A DNA stretch of 64,000 nucleotides from Arion vulgaris (Eukaryota; Mollusca; Gastropoda; Stylommatophora; Arionidae), in the NCBI GenBank assembly GCA_020796225.1, contig CM036765.1, positions 33,942,066-34,006,065 on the forward strand, given 5' to 3'. The notes beneath the pieces are model-generated. The model worked only from the letters and a program-made list of their open reading frames with translations. It was not told the origin of the DNA and searched no databases. This document shows, one piece after another, positions 21,905 through 33,324 of the stretch; position 1 is the first letter of the stretch; each line of letters begins with the position of its first letter. A program made the position numbers and the translations under genes.

Positions 21905-22053
21905 GAAATAAGAAAGTCAGATCCTTTGTTCTCCAAGTGTAGTGTGTTGAACGCCACCACACTTGATTCTTTAATCAATGTTTTCTCTTCACTGCTTAAC
22001 TTTGAAGCAATATGAATCATAGAGCTCTCATTACGATCTGATACACTCTCCAT
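21905..22053 (-). CDS. Globin exon 1 (A and B helices)
   Basis: From ATG at 22053 the frame reads MESVSDRNESSMIHIASKLS, SEEKTLIKESSVVAFNTLHL and ENKGSDFLIS, ending at a consensus donor (GTAAGT at 21904-21899). LSSEEKTLI-x-S...N..G.DFL is the globin A/B pattern, though the usual A12 Trp is Ser here. The exon ends in phase 2, where the ancient B12.2 globin intron lies. The frame stays open upstream (GFICSV), so the true start could be in an earlier exon. Confidence 0.78.
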
Positions 22054-22213
22054 GACTGAGCAAATGAATCCTTGATATTAGAAAAAAAGGAACATTGTCA
22101 GTGAAATATACTAGAACCATTTATTTGTTTATGTGATTAACTTTAGTCTGGGTGGTAACATTATTAGTTGTTTTATTTGTCAGATAAACGCAATGACGTT
22201 AGATTAGCTGGTG

Positions 22214-23255
22214 TAGAGTTGTCAGATGTTGCAACCGTGAGCCCTGAACATTTCTTGCCACCCGTCCCGGTTTTCCTGGACAGTTATTATTTTGTATAAA
22301 ATAATTCACACTATAACAATACTAAGATCTGAGATTCGTGTTATGCTTAATAGTCTTAACTACAAGAAAAAGAATCATAAGATGTTACATACGTTCACAA
22401 CGTTATTACTTGCAATAATACTAATAAAAATTAATAAAATAAATTAATATATTAATAAAATAAATCCCACATTATACTAAAACTTAATTATTTAGTGTTT
22501 TGTAATACGTTTTGAATGATTATCGTGACGAACCTCGTAATGAAACCAAAACTACCGCTTCTATGTGGACTTTTCACATTAAACATTACAGTTTCGTACT
22601 AATCACAGCGATAATGAAAAAAAAAAACTAATGGAATAGTAATTGTGGACGTGGACATTTCAAGTTTTCAAATTCAAAAGCTGTCCCATCTAAAAATCGG
22701 GAAAAGCTCGAATTTTTTAAATTTTCTTTTTTCTTTTTTTCTTTCGTCCGCTTTCAACTCAGACGAAGTTTCATCTCTGAAACTGATTTTGCGTGAAAAT
22801 CTGTTTTTCCAATTTCTTACAATGGCAGCAGCGTGCACATTGTAAATTACTTACACTGGCAGCCGTGTGCTCAATGTACTCGTAATTAGTATTCCCTCGC
22901 CATACAGGCAGATTTTCTCCGACTTCAGAGGTACTCACGTTATCGTCCTGAGTAAGTCCAGGGGACTCGAACAAATGCCGGACAGTAGGTTCGAACCCGA
23001 GCTATGAAGCGTCTCACAGCTAGCAGGCCGAGCTACTATCAACTACTCTAGGCAGTCCCCCCAAAAAAGCTCGAATTATTTGCAACTTTCATTTGACAGT
23101 TTGGCAGGGAGAAAAAAAAAACCGGGACAAACGTGCGTCCCGAAAGCATTTTTCGGGACACCACATTAAAAAACCAAAAAATCTGGGGATTGATGCCCTG
23201 GTTTTAACAAAGAGTTGCAAGACATCCCGGAGAACCGGAACGTCTGGCAACCCTA
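22214..23255. mobile_element. hAT-like non-autonomous element with 17-bp TIRs
   Basis: The left end TAGAGTTGTCAGATGTT (22214-22230) pairs with TAGGGTTGCCAGACGTT read inward from 23255, three mismatches in 17. Both ends continue with TCCCGG/CCGGGA-rich motifs. I see no transposase. A flanking 8-bp duplication is not recognisable. A SINE-4 copy seems to sit inside (22830-23060). Confidence 0.65.
22830..23060 (-). repeat. SINE-4, tRNA-like head
   Basis: The minus strand from 23060 has an A-box-like TAGTAGCTCGGCCTGC and a B-box GGGTTCGAACCT (near 22990), followed by a unique-looking body. It reads like a tRNA relative but has no 3' acceptor pairing, so it is called a SINE. Confidence 0.5.
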
Positions 23256-23329
23256 AACAGGTAACTGTAGGGATAAAAACACTGAGCTCTTAATTCTTGA
23301 AAACATGTGTTTCAAAAAGGGTCTAAACG

Positions 23330-23470
23330 CGAATAATTTACTTCATTGCACCTGGTTTCCACATATGGCCCCTTCCTTGTCGGTAGAAATGCCACTGAGA
23401 GTGTTGCACAAAACACGAACTCCGTTGTTCCAATAACAATCCTAGGGATCTCATAAATAAATTGCTCATA
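23330..23470 (-). repeat. SINE-1 partial copy
   Basis: CCACATATGGCCCC and GCACAAAACACGAACTCCGT match the SINE-1 body in inverse orientation. The head is absent. The copy is more diverged than those at 8.9 and 55 kb. Confidence 0.65.
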
Positions 23471-23574
23471 TGATTCTGTCCGGATTCGATAGAGACAAAG
23501 CTGGGCCAGGTTTAGTGAGCTGACACTAATCAAGATCCAACCCTTTCTCCACGTGGTGACCCTGGTAACAGACA

Positions 23575-24560
23575 CAGGTTCCGGTCTGGCTAAGCGGGTA
23601 GGGATCGTGGGAGAGCTACAGGTAGTGGTAGTAGTGCAAGCACGGAAAAGTAATGCAGGTCCAAAACCCTGAACACAATGAACGCATCTCCTGGCCGAAG
23701 CCTGATGAAAATTTAGTGATTGAAACTTAAGAAACCCTAATGTAAGAGTCGTCTGTCAACGAATGCTAGCTCCCCCGGAGCAAATTATCGCACTAAAATT
23801 GCCAGCTCTGGGGCAATAGCCCAAAAAAACACGAAGTGTAACAAGGCAAAAGCCGCATCACAGTCTGCCGGCCGGTGGGAAAGGCTGAACAAACGAACAT
23901 AAAAAGATGAGAGGTGCATCCAGAAAAGAGACGTTTGCCCACATGGGGCTGAACTCGGAGCCCGTAGGTGGGGACCCGAGTTAAGTTGCACGTGGGCCCA
24001 CATGGGTGAAACTCAGAGCCTTGAGGTGGGAGCCTGAGTTGAATTCTATGTCCGGACAGCCTAGAGGCATGGTGAATGTGAGCCCGGAGAGAACTGATAG
24101 ACACGGTGGTCATGCACCAAAGCAAGGTAGGGGTAAGCGGACCACCCAAATGTGCAGAAAACTGGAAAGCCCAGCATAGGCTTGAATCCAGTGCGCATTT
24201 TCCTTCGCAGTGAACTACTACTGCCTTGTAGTTAGATTGGGGACAATCAAAGGCTTGCGGAGTAAACCGTACACAAAACTGGATGACTGGCAAACCAAGT
24301 AGTCCAAAAAAAGACCAGTAACCTGGGCAAATGACGCTCAACATCCCTGGAGGGCAGGTCGTCTAAGGGTAGTTACCCTAAAAGAAAATAGCAACCTGCT
24401 GCCTTACAGGTCGGCTGGAGACAGCCAAAGGTTGATGGAGAGCGAACCCGGTAAACGCTGGTTGAAACCGAACACATCGCAGAAGGATAATCACCAGAGC
24501 TCCAAATGGTAGTGAAGATTGTGAACGTATCACACCCGTTCATGGTGTTGGGCTGTTTAT
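23575..24560. other. GC-richer unassigned repeat-like block
   Basis: The block stands out by higher GC. 24385-24500 is shared with the 21.2-kb insertion. An internal 62-bp near-duplication (GGTGAAACTCAGAGCC and GGGCTGAACTCGGAGCC blocks, about 23943 and 24002) is visible. The long minus frames have no domain I know. It may be the 5' part of a retroelement. Confidence 0.4.
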
Positions 24561-24829
24561 ATATCACAATAAGAGTGTGATATATTACATATCACGAGAG
24601 AGAACACACATCCTTCAGAACGACAGGCAGATATCTTAACCACTTCGCCGTAGAGACATGTTTTAACCATAGTCAAATCTGAGCTTTTTTTCTATCGGAG
24701 GTCAAATTAAAAACATAAACATTGCAAATTTCGTTTGAAAAGATGAAGAATTCAGAAATAAGTTTCTGGGGCTTTCTTTGTCATCTATTTTGTAAAATAT
24801 AAAATAATCTCTAATTAAAAGAACAACAA

Positions 24830-25335
24830 TGGCCTTACATAAAAATTAAAGAACTAAAAACAGTATGGAATGGAACCGATAAGAAAACAAAGATCAGAAT
24901 ACTAAGAGCATGCATATTCCCAGTGGCAACGTATGAGTGTGAAGTATGGACAAGGCAGTGGAAAAGTATATATGGGCTTTTCAATATAAATGTTACAGAA
25001 GAGTCCTCTGTATATCATGGACAGAGAAGAGACAAATAGATATATTCAGAAAGAACTCAAAATCAAAGAAAACTGGCTGATGCTACAAATAAGAATGATA
25101 AAATAGAAGTATTGGACATATAAACAGACACGATGGGTTTGAGAAGACCATCATGGAAGAAGGAATCTCAGCAAAGAGGAGAAGAGGAAGATCACGGTAA
25201 AGATGGATTCAGAATCAAACTGATGATTTGAGCGGGGCAGCTACAGAGGCGGGAAATCTGGCCTATGAGAGAGAGAAATTTCAAAGGACTGTTAGGGTTG
25301 CAATGTTCTGCTCAAGACCAGCTATTTGATGATGA
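24830..25335 (+). mobile_element. Family B retroelement fragment
   Basis: Frames shift but read RILRACIFPVATYECEVWT, then ENWLMLQIR-like and KRRRGR-like segments, then AYEREKFQ. TYGCE-W is the family's form of the LYGSE-W motif after the RT palm. It is the longest family B copy here and merges into the tandem array at 25336. Confidence 0.75.
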
Positions 25336-25870
25336 TGACATGTATCAAACTGATCATCACTGGTTCACTGCATGACGGCTGCAAAGGCAGGACGTCTGGC
25401 CTATGAGAGAGAGAGAGAGAACTGCTCAGGACAAGCTATTTGATGATGCATCACTAGTCCACTGCATGACGGCTGTAGAGGCAGGACGTCTGGCCTATGA
25501 TGAGAGAACTGTTCAGGACAAGCTTATTGATGATGATGACATGTATCAAACTGATCATCACTGGTTCACTGCATGACGGCTGCAAAGGCAGGACGTCTGG
25601 CCTATGAGAGAGAGAGAGAACTGCTCAGGACAAGCTATTTGATGATGTTGACATGTATCAAACTGATCATCACTGGTTCACTGCATGACGGCTGCAAAGG
25701 CAGGACGTCTGGCCTATGAGAGAGAGAGAGAACTGCTCAGGACAAGCTATTTGATGATGCATCACTAGTCCACTGCATGACGGCTGTAGAGGCAGGACGT
25801 CTGGCCTATGATGAGAGAACTGTTCAGGACAAGCTTATTGATGATGATGACATGTATCAAACTGATCACT
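25336..25870. repeat. Tandem array derived from the family B 3' end
   Basis: Two alternating unit types (about 116 and 85-90 bp) repeat the family B 3' end: GGCAGGACGTCTGGCCTATG, GCTCAGGACAAGCTATT and GATGATGATG, plus an ACATGTATCAAACTGATCAT spacer. The order long-short-long-long-short shows duplication of a composite unit. Confidence 0.88.
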
Positions 25871-26104
25871 TACTTTGTTTTGCAGAAGTCTCCTGGCCGG
25901 GAGCAAGGTAAAATACAATCTAAATCTCGATCATAACAGAAACGACATCAAATAAATGACCAAAAATGTATAAGATTCGAAGACGTATTCATATTATGTG
26001 TACACGTCATTTGTACAAGATCCCTTTTGCTTTCATAGTTTCAATTAAAGAGAGTTTCTAAAAGAGAAAGATTATTGAGATGTGAATTTGGAGAAAAAAA
26101 TCAG

Positions 26105-26890
26105 TTCGGAATATCTTCATTGCACTCCCGACATGTCCATAGGTGATCTTGTCTCCTTCGCAATAGTCCAGCGATTGACCGTACCAGTTGGATGTTGATT
26201 TATGAGCCTAATCAAACGGCTGTTTAGCTGCTTTTTTGTTTGTTGTTGAACACTCCAGTCTGGTTATTCGTTATTGGTTACTAAACTGACGTCATTGCAC
26301 TCCGGGCAGACCCATAGGTGCTCAGTCTCCCCAACAGATATCGAAGAGTATGCATACTGATGGTTCCTGTGGCTCGCTGATTAAACACACCTCTCACTCT
26401 GCCTCTCAGGCATCCAGTTCGACTTGAACAACGGGTAACTCCAAACTGCTTAAATAGCTTGACCGATTCAACATCGATTTTAGTGTCCTCATCCAACAGA
26501 CAGTCGCGAAGAGACCGAAGAATATCCCCTTATCCATCTTCACCTCCCCAACAATCGATGCTTTTGATGCAAACCTGGCCGCTCTCTCATTACCGTAAAC
26601 ACCCACATGCCCAGGACAGTATATCCACGTAAGCCGTTGGAGGTTAGAAACTTCTATAGACGACATCCACTCATACCGAAACCTGCCCTTCTGGATCTTG
26701 TGAAGCATCGACTGAGAGTCAGATACAACAACTGCCCCAGTAAATGAAATCCAGAAATCCAATGGAGGGTAGTAGTAACTCCAGTCTTCAAACCTTCAAA
26801 CCAAGCTCTTGTAATCGAGCTGTTGATGTGGATTGGTTTTGATAAAAGCGCTCTTTGCGGCCACACTCCACTCTGAGGGGGTTTTGAATG
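26105..26890 (-). mobile_element. I-2-like element hosting an I-1 insertion
   Basis: 26105-26261 resembles the 3' end of the I-2 copy at 10300-10420 (CGACATGTCCATAGGTG; CCAGTTGGATGTTGATT). After the insertion at 26262-26777 related sequence continues to about 26890. Similarity to I-2 is moderate, so it may be a sister family. Confidence 0.6.
26262..26777 (-). mobile_element. I-1, copy 2 (RNase H end only)
   Basis: A 516-bp 5'-truncated copy with TSD ACTCCAGTCT at 26252-26261 and 26778-26787. The minus frame reads FTGAVVVSDSQSMLHKIQKG, then LQRLTWIYCPGHVGVYGNER, then AARFAS. RNase H second Asp and His are present. The residue after NER is Ala where Asp is usual. The 3' end shows the same GTAACCAATAAC tail as copy 1. 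Confidence 0.92.
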
Positions 26891-27508
26891 TCAGCACTAT
26901 CCATTCGCTCACACCTACCCCTCTCCCTCGATCATGTAAAAGAGCAAGCAAGCCTGTTCGTTCTCTCACTGCCATCGAAACCCATGCGCCCTAGAAGGAA
27001 GATGAATGTAAGTCTGCAAATGTTGACCCTTGTATGGATTCACTCTTCGGATTCTACTCCACGAATCGCTGAGAATGCACGTAGTTTTGTAACTCAAGCC
27101 AGAGCGGTACAGAAAAATTGCGAGCTTCATATGAGAGTACCTCATGATGTTAATACATTTATTGAAGTGTTAAGTCTGCCAGAGTTGGAATTCGCGGCAA
27201 ACATGCTAGGCAGGTTTATTGCTGAACGGTAGAGATTTTTTAGTGAGACAGCGTCCAGTGTCAGATTGGATACTGGGATCGTCACTGAAGCTTGATGCAT
27301 TTTAAAACCCTGGTATCCTTAGCATAAATATATAATAACAAAACAAATGGTAAGAATAAAGTTTCTAATAGAAGACGTTTTAACAAAATCTACCTATATA
27401 ACTTTCTTATGATAATAGGTTTAAAGGACGAAACGTTGATGAGTCTTGTTTTTCTACTTTGGAAAATGACCTTACTTCGTATTTATGTAATTTCACTTTT
27501 GTTAATAG

Positions 27509-28110
27509 ATTGTACCCAGTGTGGGAGAGACTTGTACCCAGTGTGGGAGAGACTTGTACCCAGTGTGGGAGAGACTTGTACCCAGTGTGGGAGAGACTTG
27601 TACCCAGTGTGGGAGAGACTTGTACCCAGTGTGGGAGAGACTTGTACCCAGTGTGGGAGAGACTTGTACCCAGTGTGGGAGAGACTTGTACCCAGTGTGG
27701 GAGAGACTTGTACCCAGTGTGGGAGAGACTTGTACCCAGTGTGGGAGAGACTTGTGCCCAGTGTGGGAGAGACTTGTACCCAGTGTGGGAGAGACTTGTA
27801 CCCAGTGTGGGAGAGACTTGTGCCCAGTGTGGGAGAGACTTGTACCCAGTGTGGGAGAGACTTGTACCCAGTGTGGGAGAGACTTGTACCCAGTGTGGGA
27901 GAGACTTGTGCCCAGTGTGGGAGAGACTTGTACCCAGTGTGGGAGAGACTTGTACCCAGTGTGGGAGAGACTTGTGCCCAGTGTGGGAGAGACTTGTACC
28001 CAGTGTGGGAGAGACTTGTACCCAGTGTGGGAGAGACTTGTACCCAGTGTGGGAGAGACTTGTGCCCAGTGTGGGAGAGACTTGTACCCAGTGTGGGAGA
28101 GACCAGTGGC
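27509..28110. repeat. 22-bp satellite array
   Basis: About 27 copies of a unit starting TTGTACCCAGTGTGGGAGAG; a few have GTGCCC for GTACCC. No stop arises in any of three plus frames or one minus frame, which explains the long overlapping frames with CTQCGRDLYPVWERLVPSVG. These are not zinc-finger genes. Confidence 0.97.
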
Positions 28111-28300
28111 ACTAGGGTATTATTTGATATATCAGAATGTACAAAGCTGAAGTCTTCAATTGATAGTTTCACTTTTGTTAATAGTTTGTACCCAGTGTGA
28201 GAGAGACTTGTACCCAGTGTGGAAGAGACCTGTACCCAGTGTGGGAGAGACCAGTGGCACTAGGGCACTATTTGATATATCAGAATGTACAGAGTTGAAG
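28111..28300. repeat. Duplicated flank with second short 22-bp array
   Basis: The unique flank starting CAGTGGCACTAGGG occurs at 28103 and 28251, with three more 22-bp units between. So a block of array plus flank has been duplicated. Confidence 0.9.
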
Positions 28301-28399
28301 TCTTCATTTAATAAATTCACTTGTCGTATTTCACATAAATTGATTGATCATTGCACTTCGGTGAGTAACCATGTGTGCTTCGATCTAGTTCTTAAATAG

Positions 28400-28745
28400 G
28401 AATATCTCAGCGGTGCAAAAACTCCGTAGCACCGGCAAAGTCCCCTATGTAATTTAAAAGATGGTGAAAATAGTTTGTAGAAATTTATTTTATTTTAAAA
28501 AGGAATTTTGCCCGGGCAGCGTCTTTCCAGCCTGCTCTTCTGGATTTTGAACTGCCAAGGGTTCTTTTACGGACTCAACTTGAACACGGGACCTACGTTT
28601 TATTGTGTCTCCGATAGGACTAGGAACTCGATCTCACCTACACTGAGATCAGGGATCTCTGGAAAAATATCCTGATGGCTTCACGAGGGAGAGAAACGAG
28701 TACCTTTAGCACGAGAGGCAAGCACCGAACCTCTACGTCACAGAG
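28400..28745 (-). repeat. SINE-2 copy
   Basis: In inverse orientation it has the SINE-2 tRNA-like head (28690-28745), the body block shared with 2400-2470 (CCTGCTCTTCTGGATTTTGA, GGGTTCTTTTACGGACTCAA), and the terminal CTCCGTAGCACCGGC block seen at 2560 and 54465. Confidence 0.7.
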
Positions 28746-28834
28746 ACTGCCTGATACAAGTTATATATAATTAGTAGCACATGAATCTTGGGAATCATTT
28801 TTGGTTTAATAAAACATTGTCAGTGTTAGTTATA

Positions 28835-29600
28835 ACTGAGTAATTGGTGGAAAATATTACTAGATAATGAGTGGAAAATATTACCGAGTAAGGAGTGGAA
28901 AATATTACTGAGTAAGGAGTGGAAAATATTACTGGGTAAGGAGTGGAAAATATTACTGGGTAATGAGTGGAAAATATTACTGAGTAAGGAGTGGAAAATA
29001 TTACTGGATAATGAGTGGAAAATATTACTGAGTAAGGAGTGGAAAATATTACTGGATAATGAGTGGAAAATATTACTGGATAATGAGTGGAAAATATTAC
29101 TGAATATTGAGTAGAAAATATTACTGGATAATGAGTGGAAAATATTACTGGATGATGAGTAGAAGATATTACTGAATAATGAGGGGAAATATTAATGGAT
29201 AACGAGTGGAAAATATTACTGAATAATGAGTAGAAAATAATACTGGATAATGAGTGGAAAATATTACTGAATAATGAGTGGAAAATATTACTGAATAATG
29301 AGGGGAAATATTACTGGATAATGAGTGGAAAATATTACTGGATAATGAGTGGAAAATATCACTGAATAATGAGTGGAAAATATTACTGAATAATGAGTAG
29401 AAAATATTATTGAATAATGGGTAGAAAATATTACAAAATATTGAATTTGAAATATCGAATAACGAGTAGACGAGCAGAAAATATTACTGAATAAAAATAT
29501 TTTTGAATACTGTCTAGAAACTATTACTGAGTCTCGAGTGGAAAATACTAACGAACAATAAGTAGAAATTACTACTGAATAATGAGGGAACAATTACAAA
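28835..29600. repeat. 24-bp tandem array
   Basis: About 31 copies of a unit starting ACTGAGTAAGGAGTGGAAAA. Divergence increases steadily toward the right end, where spacing becomes irregular. Confidence 0.95.
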
Positions 29601-29944
29601 AGTATAATGAGCAAAGAATAGAAGGAATAATGAGTGTGAAAATAAAACGGTTTTATATTTTTTAAATTACGAATAATGAATGTATATTTTTTCAGTCAGG
29701 AATGAAAAATATTGCCGAATAATTGTTATTTTATTTTAGACATGTAAATCCTGTACACATTAAAGATATATCTATATGCATTGTCTATAGAAGGTATGAT
29801 AATAGTGTGATTGTAGAGTCTGAACAAAGAGATTAAACTTACAAAATAAATAAAAAGGAGAATAACAAATGAATATACTCACTTTGAAATGGAACAACTG
29901 CTCTCTACACACTTAAACCATTCAAGTTAACAATCGAATAAGCA

Positions 29945-30035
29945 TTGATCAACACCCGATACCACTTCGTGATCAGCACACGATACCACTTCGTGATCAA
30001 CACCCGATACCACTTCGTGATCAGCACACGAATAT
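29945..30035. repeat. 24-bp repeat, about 3.5 copies
   Basis: GATCAACACCCGATACCACT and close variants are repeated. The surroundings (29600-29945 and 30040-30200) show no gene, apart from an RT-like KIKWFGHF trace near 30155. Confidence 0.85.
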
Positions 30036-30204
30036 CAATGAACAGGGTGCATGCAACAGATTATAAAATGATACCAAATCAGAAAGAATGAGATTCGCAG
30101 ACAAGAGAAAAATTGTAGAAACCACATTTGCTATAAAATATGAGGAAATGCAGAAAATAAAATGGTTCGGTCATTTTGGTTGATTGATTCGCCTGTGTGC
30201 TGCC

Positions 30205-30450
30205 GGAACTCGCTAGAGGAGCAAAGAATAGTAACACTGCGGCCTACAAGGCATGTCGTAAGAATCGACTGAGGTAGGCGCCTAGGAAGCTACCTAGTAA
30301 ATAAAAGCGTCGCAGAAATCGGATGTGCTGGCCTACTTGTAGACGCATAACTGGCACAACGTATCATCGCTCTTAGGCTCAGATCACATACAAATCACAA
30401 AGAGTGGTTTAACAAGTGGTCGATATGGAGCGTTCGAAAAAGACGATTAT
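30205..30450 (-). repeat. SINE-3 copy
   Basis: It joins the block GCAAAGAATAGTAACACTGC through CTACCTAGTAAATAAAA, shared with 40370-40465, to a block shared in inverse with 4255-4425. It is therefore the most complete copy of this family in the window. Orientation is arbitrary. Confidence 0.65.
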
Positions 30451-30714
30451 CTGATTGATGTGACAGTAAGTCCAGTGGAAGAACTTAAGGAAGATCACAA
30501 TCTGGATAGAATTACAACATCAAAGAAATAATGTGGCAATACGTACTCATGTTGCAGGACACATAACCCACCAACTACCATAATTGCAACTTTCCACAGC
30601 ACTTCACGATAGAGTCAAAGTGGTTAGATAAAACAAGAAGAATATAATCCAGTTTGTTACATTTGCCGAGTGGTATCTGAATCTTGCTGCTCATGATGAC
30701 GACAGATATATAGG

Positions 30715-31095
30715 AAGTTGAACCAGCACTGCCTTCCAAACTGGACAATTTAACCAGCACTGCCTTCCAGATAAAATCGAACCAGTAATGCTTTCCAAAC
30801 TAGACTATCGAACCAGCACTGCCCCTCAAACTAGACAATAGAATCAGCACTACCCTCAAACTAGACAATAGAACAAGTACTGCCTTCCAAACTAGAAAAT
30901 AAAACCAGTATTGCCGTTCAAACTAGACAATAGAACCAGCACTGCCCTTCAAACTAGAAAATAGAACCAGTATTGCCCTTCAAACTAGAAAATAGAACAA
31001 GTATTGTCTTCCAAAATAGAAAATAGAACCACCACTGTCCCTCAAACTAGACAATAGAACCAATATTGCCTTCCAAACTAGACAATAGAACTGAC
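30715..31095. repeat. 31-bp tandem array
   Basis: About 12 degenerate copies of a unit starting AGAACCAGCACTGCCCTTCA. The mean unit is 31 bp with small indels. Confidence 0.9.
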
Positions 31096-32052
31096 ATAGA
31101 TAAGAAATTATCGGCTTGGAAATAATAAGTGAATGATATCCCTTGTGAAGAGAAAATACAATTGAATCTGATAGTTTACTTGATTAATGTAGACACATCA
31201 AGCTATATTTAGATTGTGTACGCAGATAACATAATTGCAAAACTAGAATCACATTGTCATGGCAACGAATTGCATTTGATTATTTCCGTTCGGAAAATGT
31301 GAATCAACAGAGTTTGGGCATAGAATACATATAATAAACACATTTTATAATAAATGTTATATCTTAAACAATCGACGCACCTTTGTCGTGGTCAATAATC
31401 AGAGATGAATTTACGCGTGAATGGAGAAAGGGATTTAAGCAGTAATGGCGGGCATAGAAAATATTTGGCAGCTCTGTTGTAACATATTCATATCGAAATC
31501 TAATCAATCGAATAAGAAGCAATCGAGGTTTTTCGAACATATAATTAGAAGGGGCAGTTTAGAACATTTTGTTACAACATGCAAAATACAGGGAAAGAGA
31601 GATAGAAGGAGACAAAGGGACAAAATTCTGGACGGCTCGAAATTGTGGTTCAGTAATCAGTGAAACACGTACAAACAAAGTACTATAGTTTTACAAAATA
31701 CATAAACAGTGACGATAAACAGCAACGTTTCGACCAACAAGGCCTTTATCAAGCAAACGAACAAACAGGAGTGACAAATTAAAATGAAACACAAATGGAC
31801 GACCAAATACCAACGTATCTAAGGAAAATCTGGAATAAAAACGAATAACGAAATAAATGTAACACAAAAACACACATAAAAACTAGAAATAGAAAAGAAA
31901 CAATGAAACATCTAGTAAATATATAACTTGAATACATGCAACATATACCCATATAGATTATAAAGCATGGGAAGAGAAAGTACTAAGAAGCATAAGAATG
32001 TAATACATGCAACATATACCCATAGAGATTACAAAGCATGGAAGAGAAAGTA

Positions 32053-32893
32053 CTAAGAAGCATAAGAATGTAATACGTTGAGCCCGCGTGGTCGCAAGGT
32101 ACCATACAAAGAAATCAACCGATTCTCCAGAGCAAATCGACTACGATCATCAGAGGAACATGATCGGATGGCTGTGACCTGGACATCGCAAGCTCCTGAA
32201 TGGCCAGTATCATTGAAATGGGTAGCTACAGGGTCACAGAGCATTGGCGTATATCGCGCAAGTGTTGGGCGAATCGGTCACTGAGTCTCCTGCCGGTTTC
32301 CCAATATAGGCCTTGTTGCACCGCTTGCAGATAATGGCATAGATAATATTACGGACTCGCACGTGAAACTGTCTTCAACAACGAACGTGGCTTTGGAAAA
32401 GACACCGTGCGGTCTGTATTACATAAGCACAAGTGTTGCAGCGCCGACGGCCACACTAGATGGTGCCAAAATGACTCTGGATGTTAGGCTTGAGGCGACT
32501 GTGAACCAACATATCCTTAAGGCTTCTGTCCCGTCTGTACGCCACCAAAGGATAGTGTTGGAAGATTGAACGTGTATCAGGATCAGACTGAAGAATGGAG
32601 AGATGACGGAATAAGACTTTCTTCACAAGGGAACTATGAGGGTGGAAAGTTAAGACAAGTTTCACCCTGTCAGAATTGGAAGTTCTATGCTGGTTAGAGA
32701 GAGCCTCCTGGCGAGAAATTTGCTGAACGCGCCTCATAGCAGAAGCAAGCACCTTATCCGGGTATAAGCGCTTACGAAAGAAATCCAGCATCTCGTGAGC
32801 TCTATCGAGGAAATCGTTGTCCTCGCTACAGAGGCGACGAAGGCGCAAGAGTTGAGAGAATGGTAAAGAATCACGACAAGCCAAGCCTAACAT
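32053..32893 (-). pseudogene. Penelope-like RT C-terminus and GIY-YIG domain (left copy)
   Basis: Minus frames read DSLPFSQLLRLRRLCSEDND, FLDRAHEMLDFF and VAYRRDRSLKDMLVHSRLKP, the linker after the RT palm. Then, after frame changes near 32450, they give CNKAYIGETG-like and THFNDTGHSGACDVQVTAIR segments, the GIY-YIG endonuclease. GIY-YIG nicks the DNA target for these elements. The palm with YxDD is missing by 5' truncation. Confidence 0.85.
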
Positions 32894-33324
32894 CCAGAGT
32901 CATTTTGGCACCATCCAGTGTGGCCGTCGGCGCTGCAACACTTGTGCTTATGTAATACAGACCCGCACGGTGTCTTTTCCAAAGCCACGTTCGTTGTTGA
33001 AGACAGTTTCACGTGCGAGTCCCGTAATATTATCTATGCCATTATCTGCAAGCGGTGCAACAAGGCCTATATTGGGAAACCGGCAGGAGACTCAGTGACC
33101 GATTCGCCCAACACTTGCGCGATATACGCCAATGCTCTGTGACCCCTGTAGCTACCCATTTCAATGATACTAGACATTCAGGAGCTTGCGATGTCCAGGT
33201 CACAGCCATCCGATCATGTTCCTCTGATGATCGTAGTCGATTTGCTCTGGAGAATCGGTTGATTTCTTTGTATGGTACCTTGCGACCACGCGGGCTCAAC
33301 GTATTACATTCTTATGCTTCTTAG
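32881..33324 (+). pseudogene. Penelope-like GIY-YIG domain (right copy)
   Basis: Plus frames read SRLKPNIQSHFGTIQCGRRR-like sequence, then CESRNIIYAIICKRCNKAYI, then DRFAQHLRDIRQCSVTPVAT and FALENRLISLYGTLRPRGLN. The CxxC before the YIG segment, the R and H of the alpha-helix and the E (ALEN) of GIY-YIG nucleases are all visible. A frameshift lies just after the YIG motif (about 33083). Confidence 0.88.

Noticed and set aside
22970..23060. tRNA gene (A and B boxes present)
   Set aside because: No paired acceptor stem or proper anticodon arm. The same layout occurs in dispersed copies, so a SINE is more likely. The same applies at 19025-19165, 36470-36520 and 55050-55115.
23785..24344. 183-residue minus frame in the GC-rich block
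   Set aside because: Two minus frames are open over the same stretch, which contains a near-duplication and a dispersed repeat. No domain is visible.
26888..27232. Plus frame of 114 residues after the I-1 copy
   Set aside because: Begins at the edge of an antisense retroelement; I recognise no domain and no splice sites. Left unannotated.
27409..28200. Long overlapping frames with CTQCGRDL repeats resembling zinc fingers
   Set aside because: The 22-bp unit has no stop in four frames, so the frames are products of the repeat. There is no start context, splice signal or varied domain.
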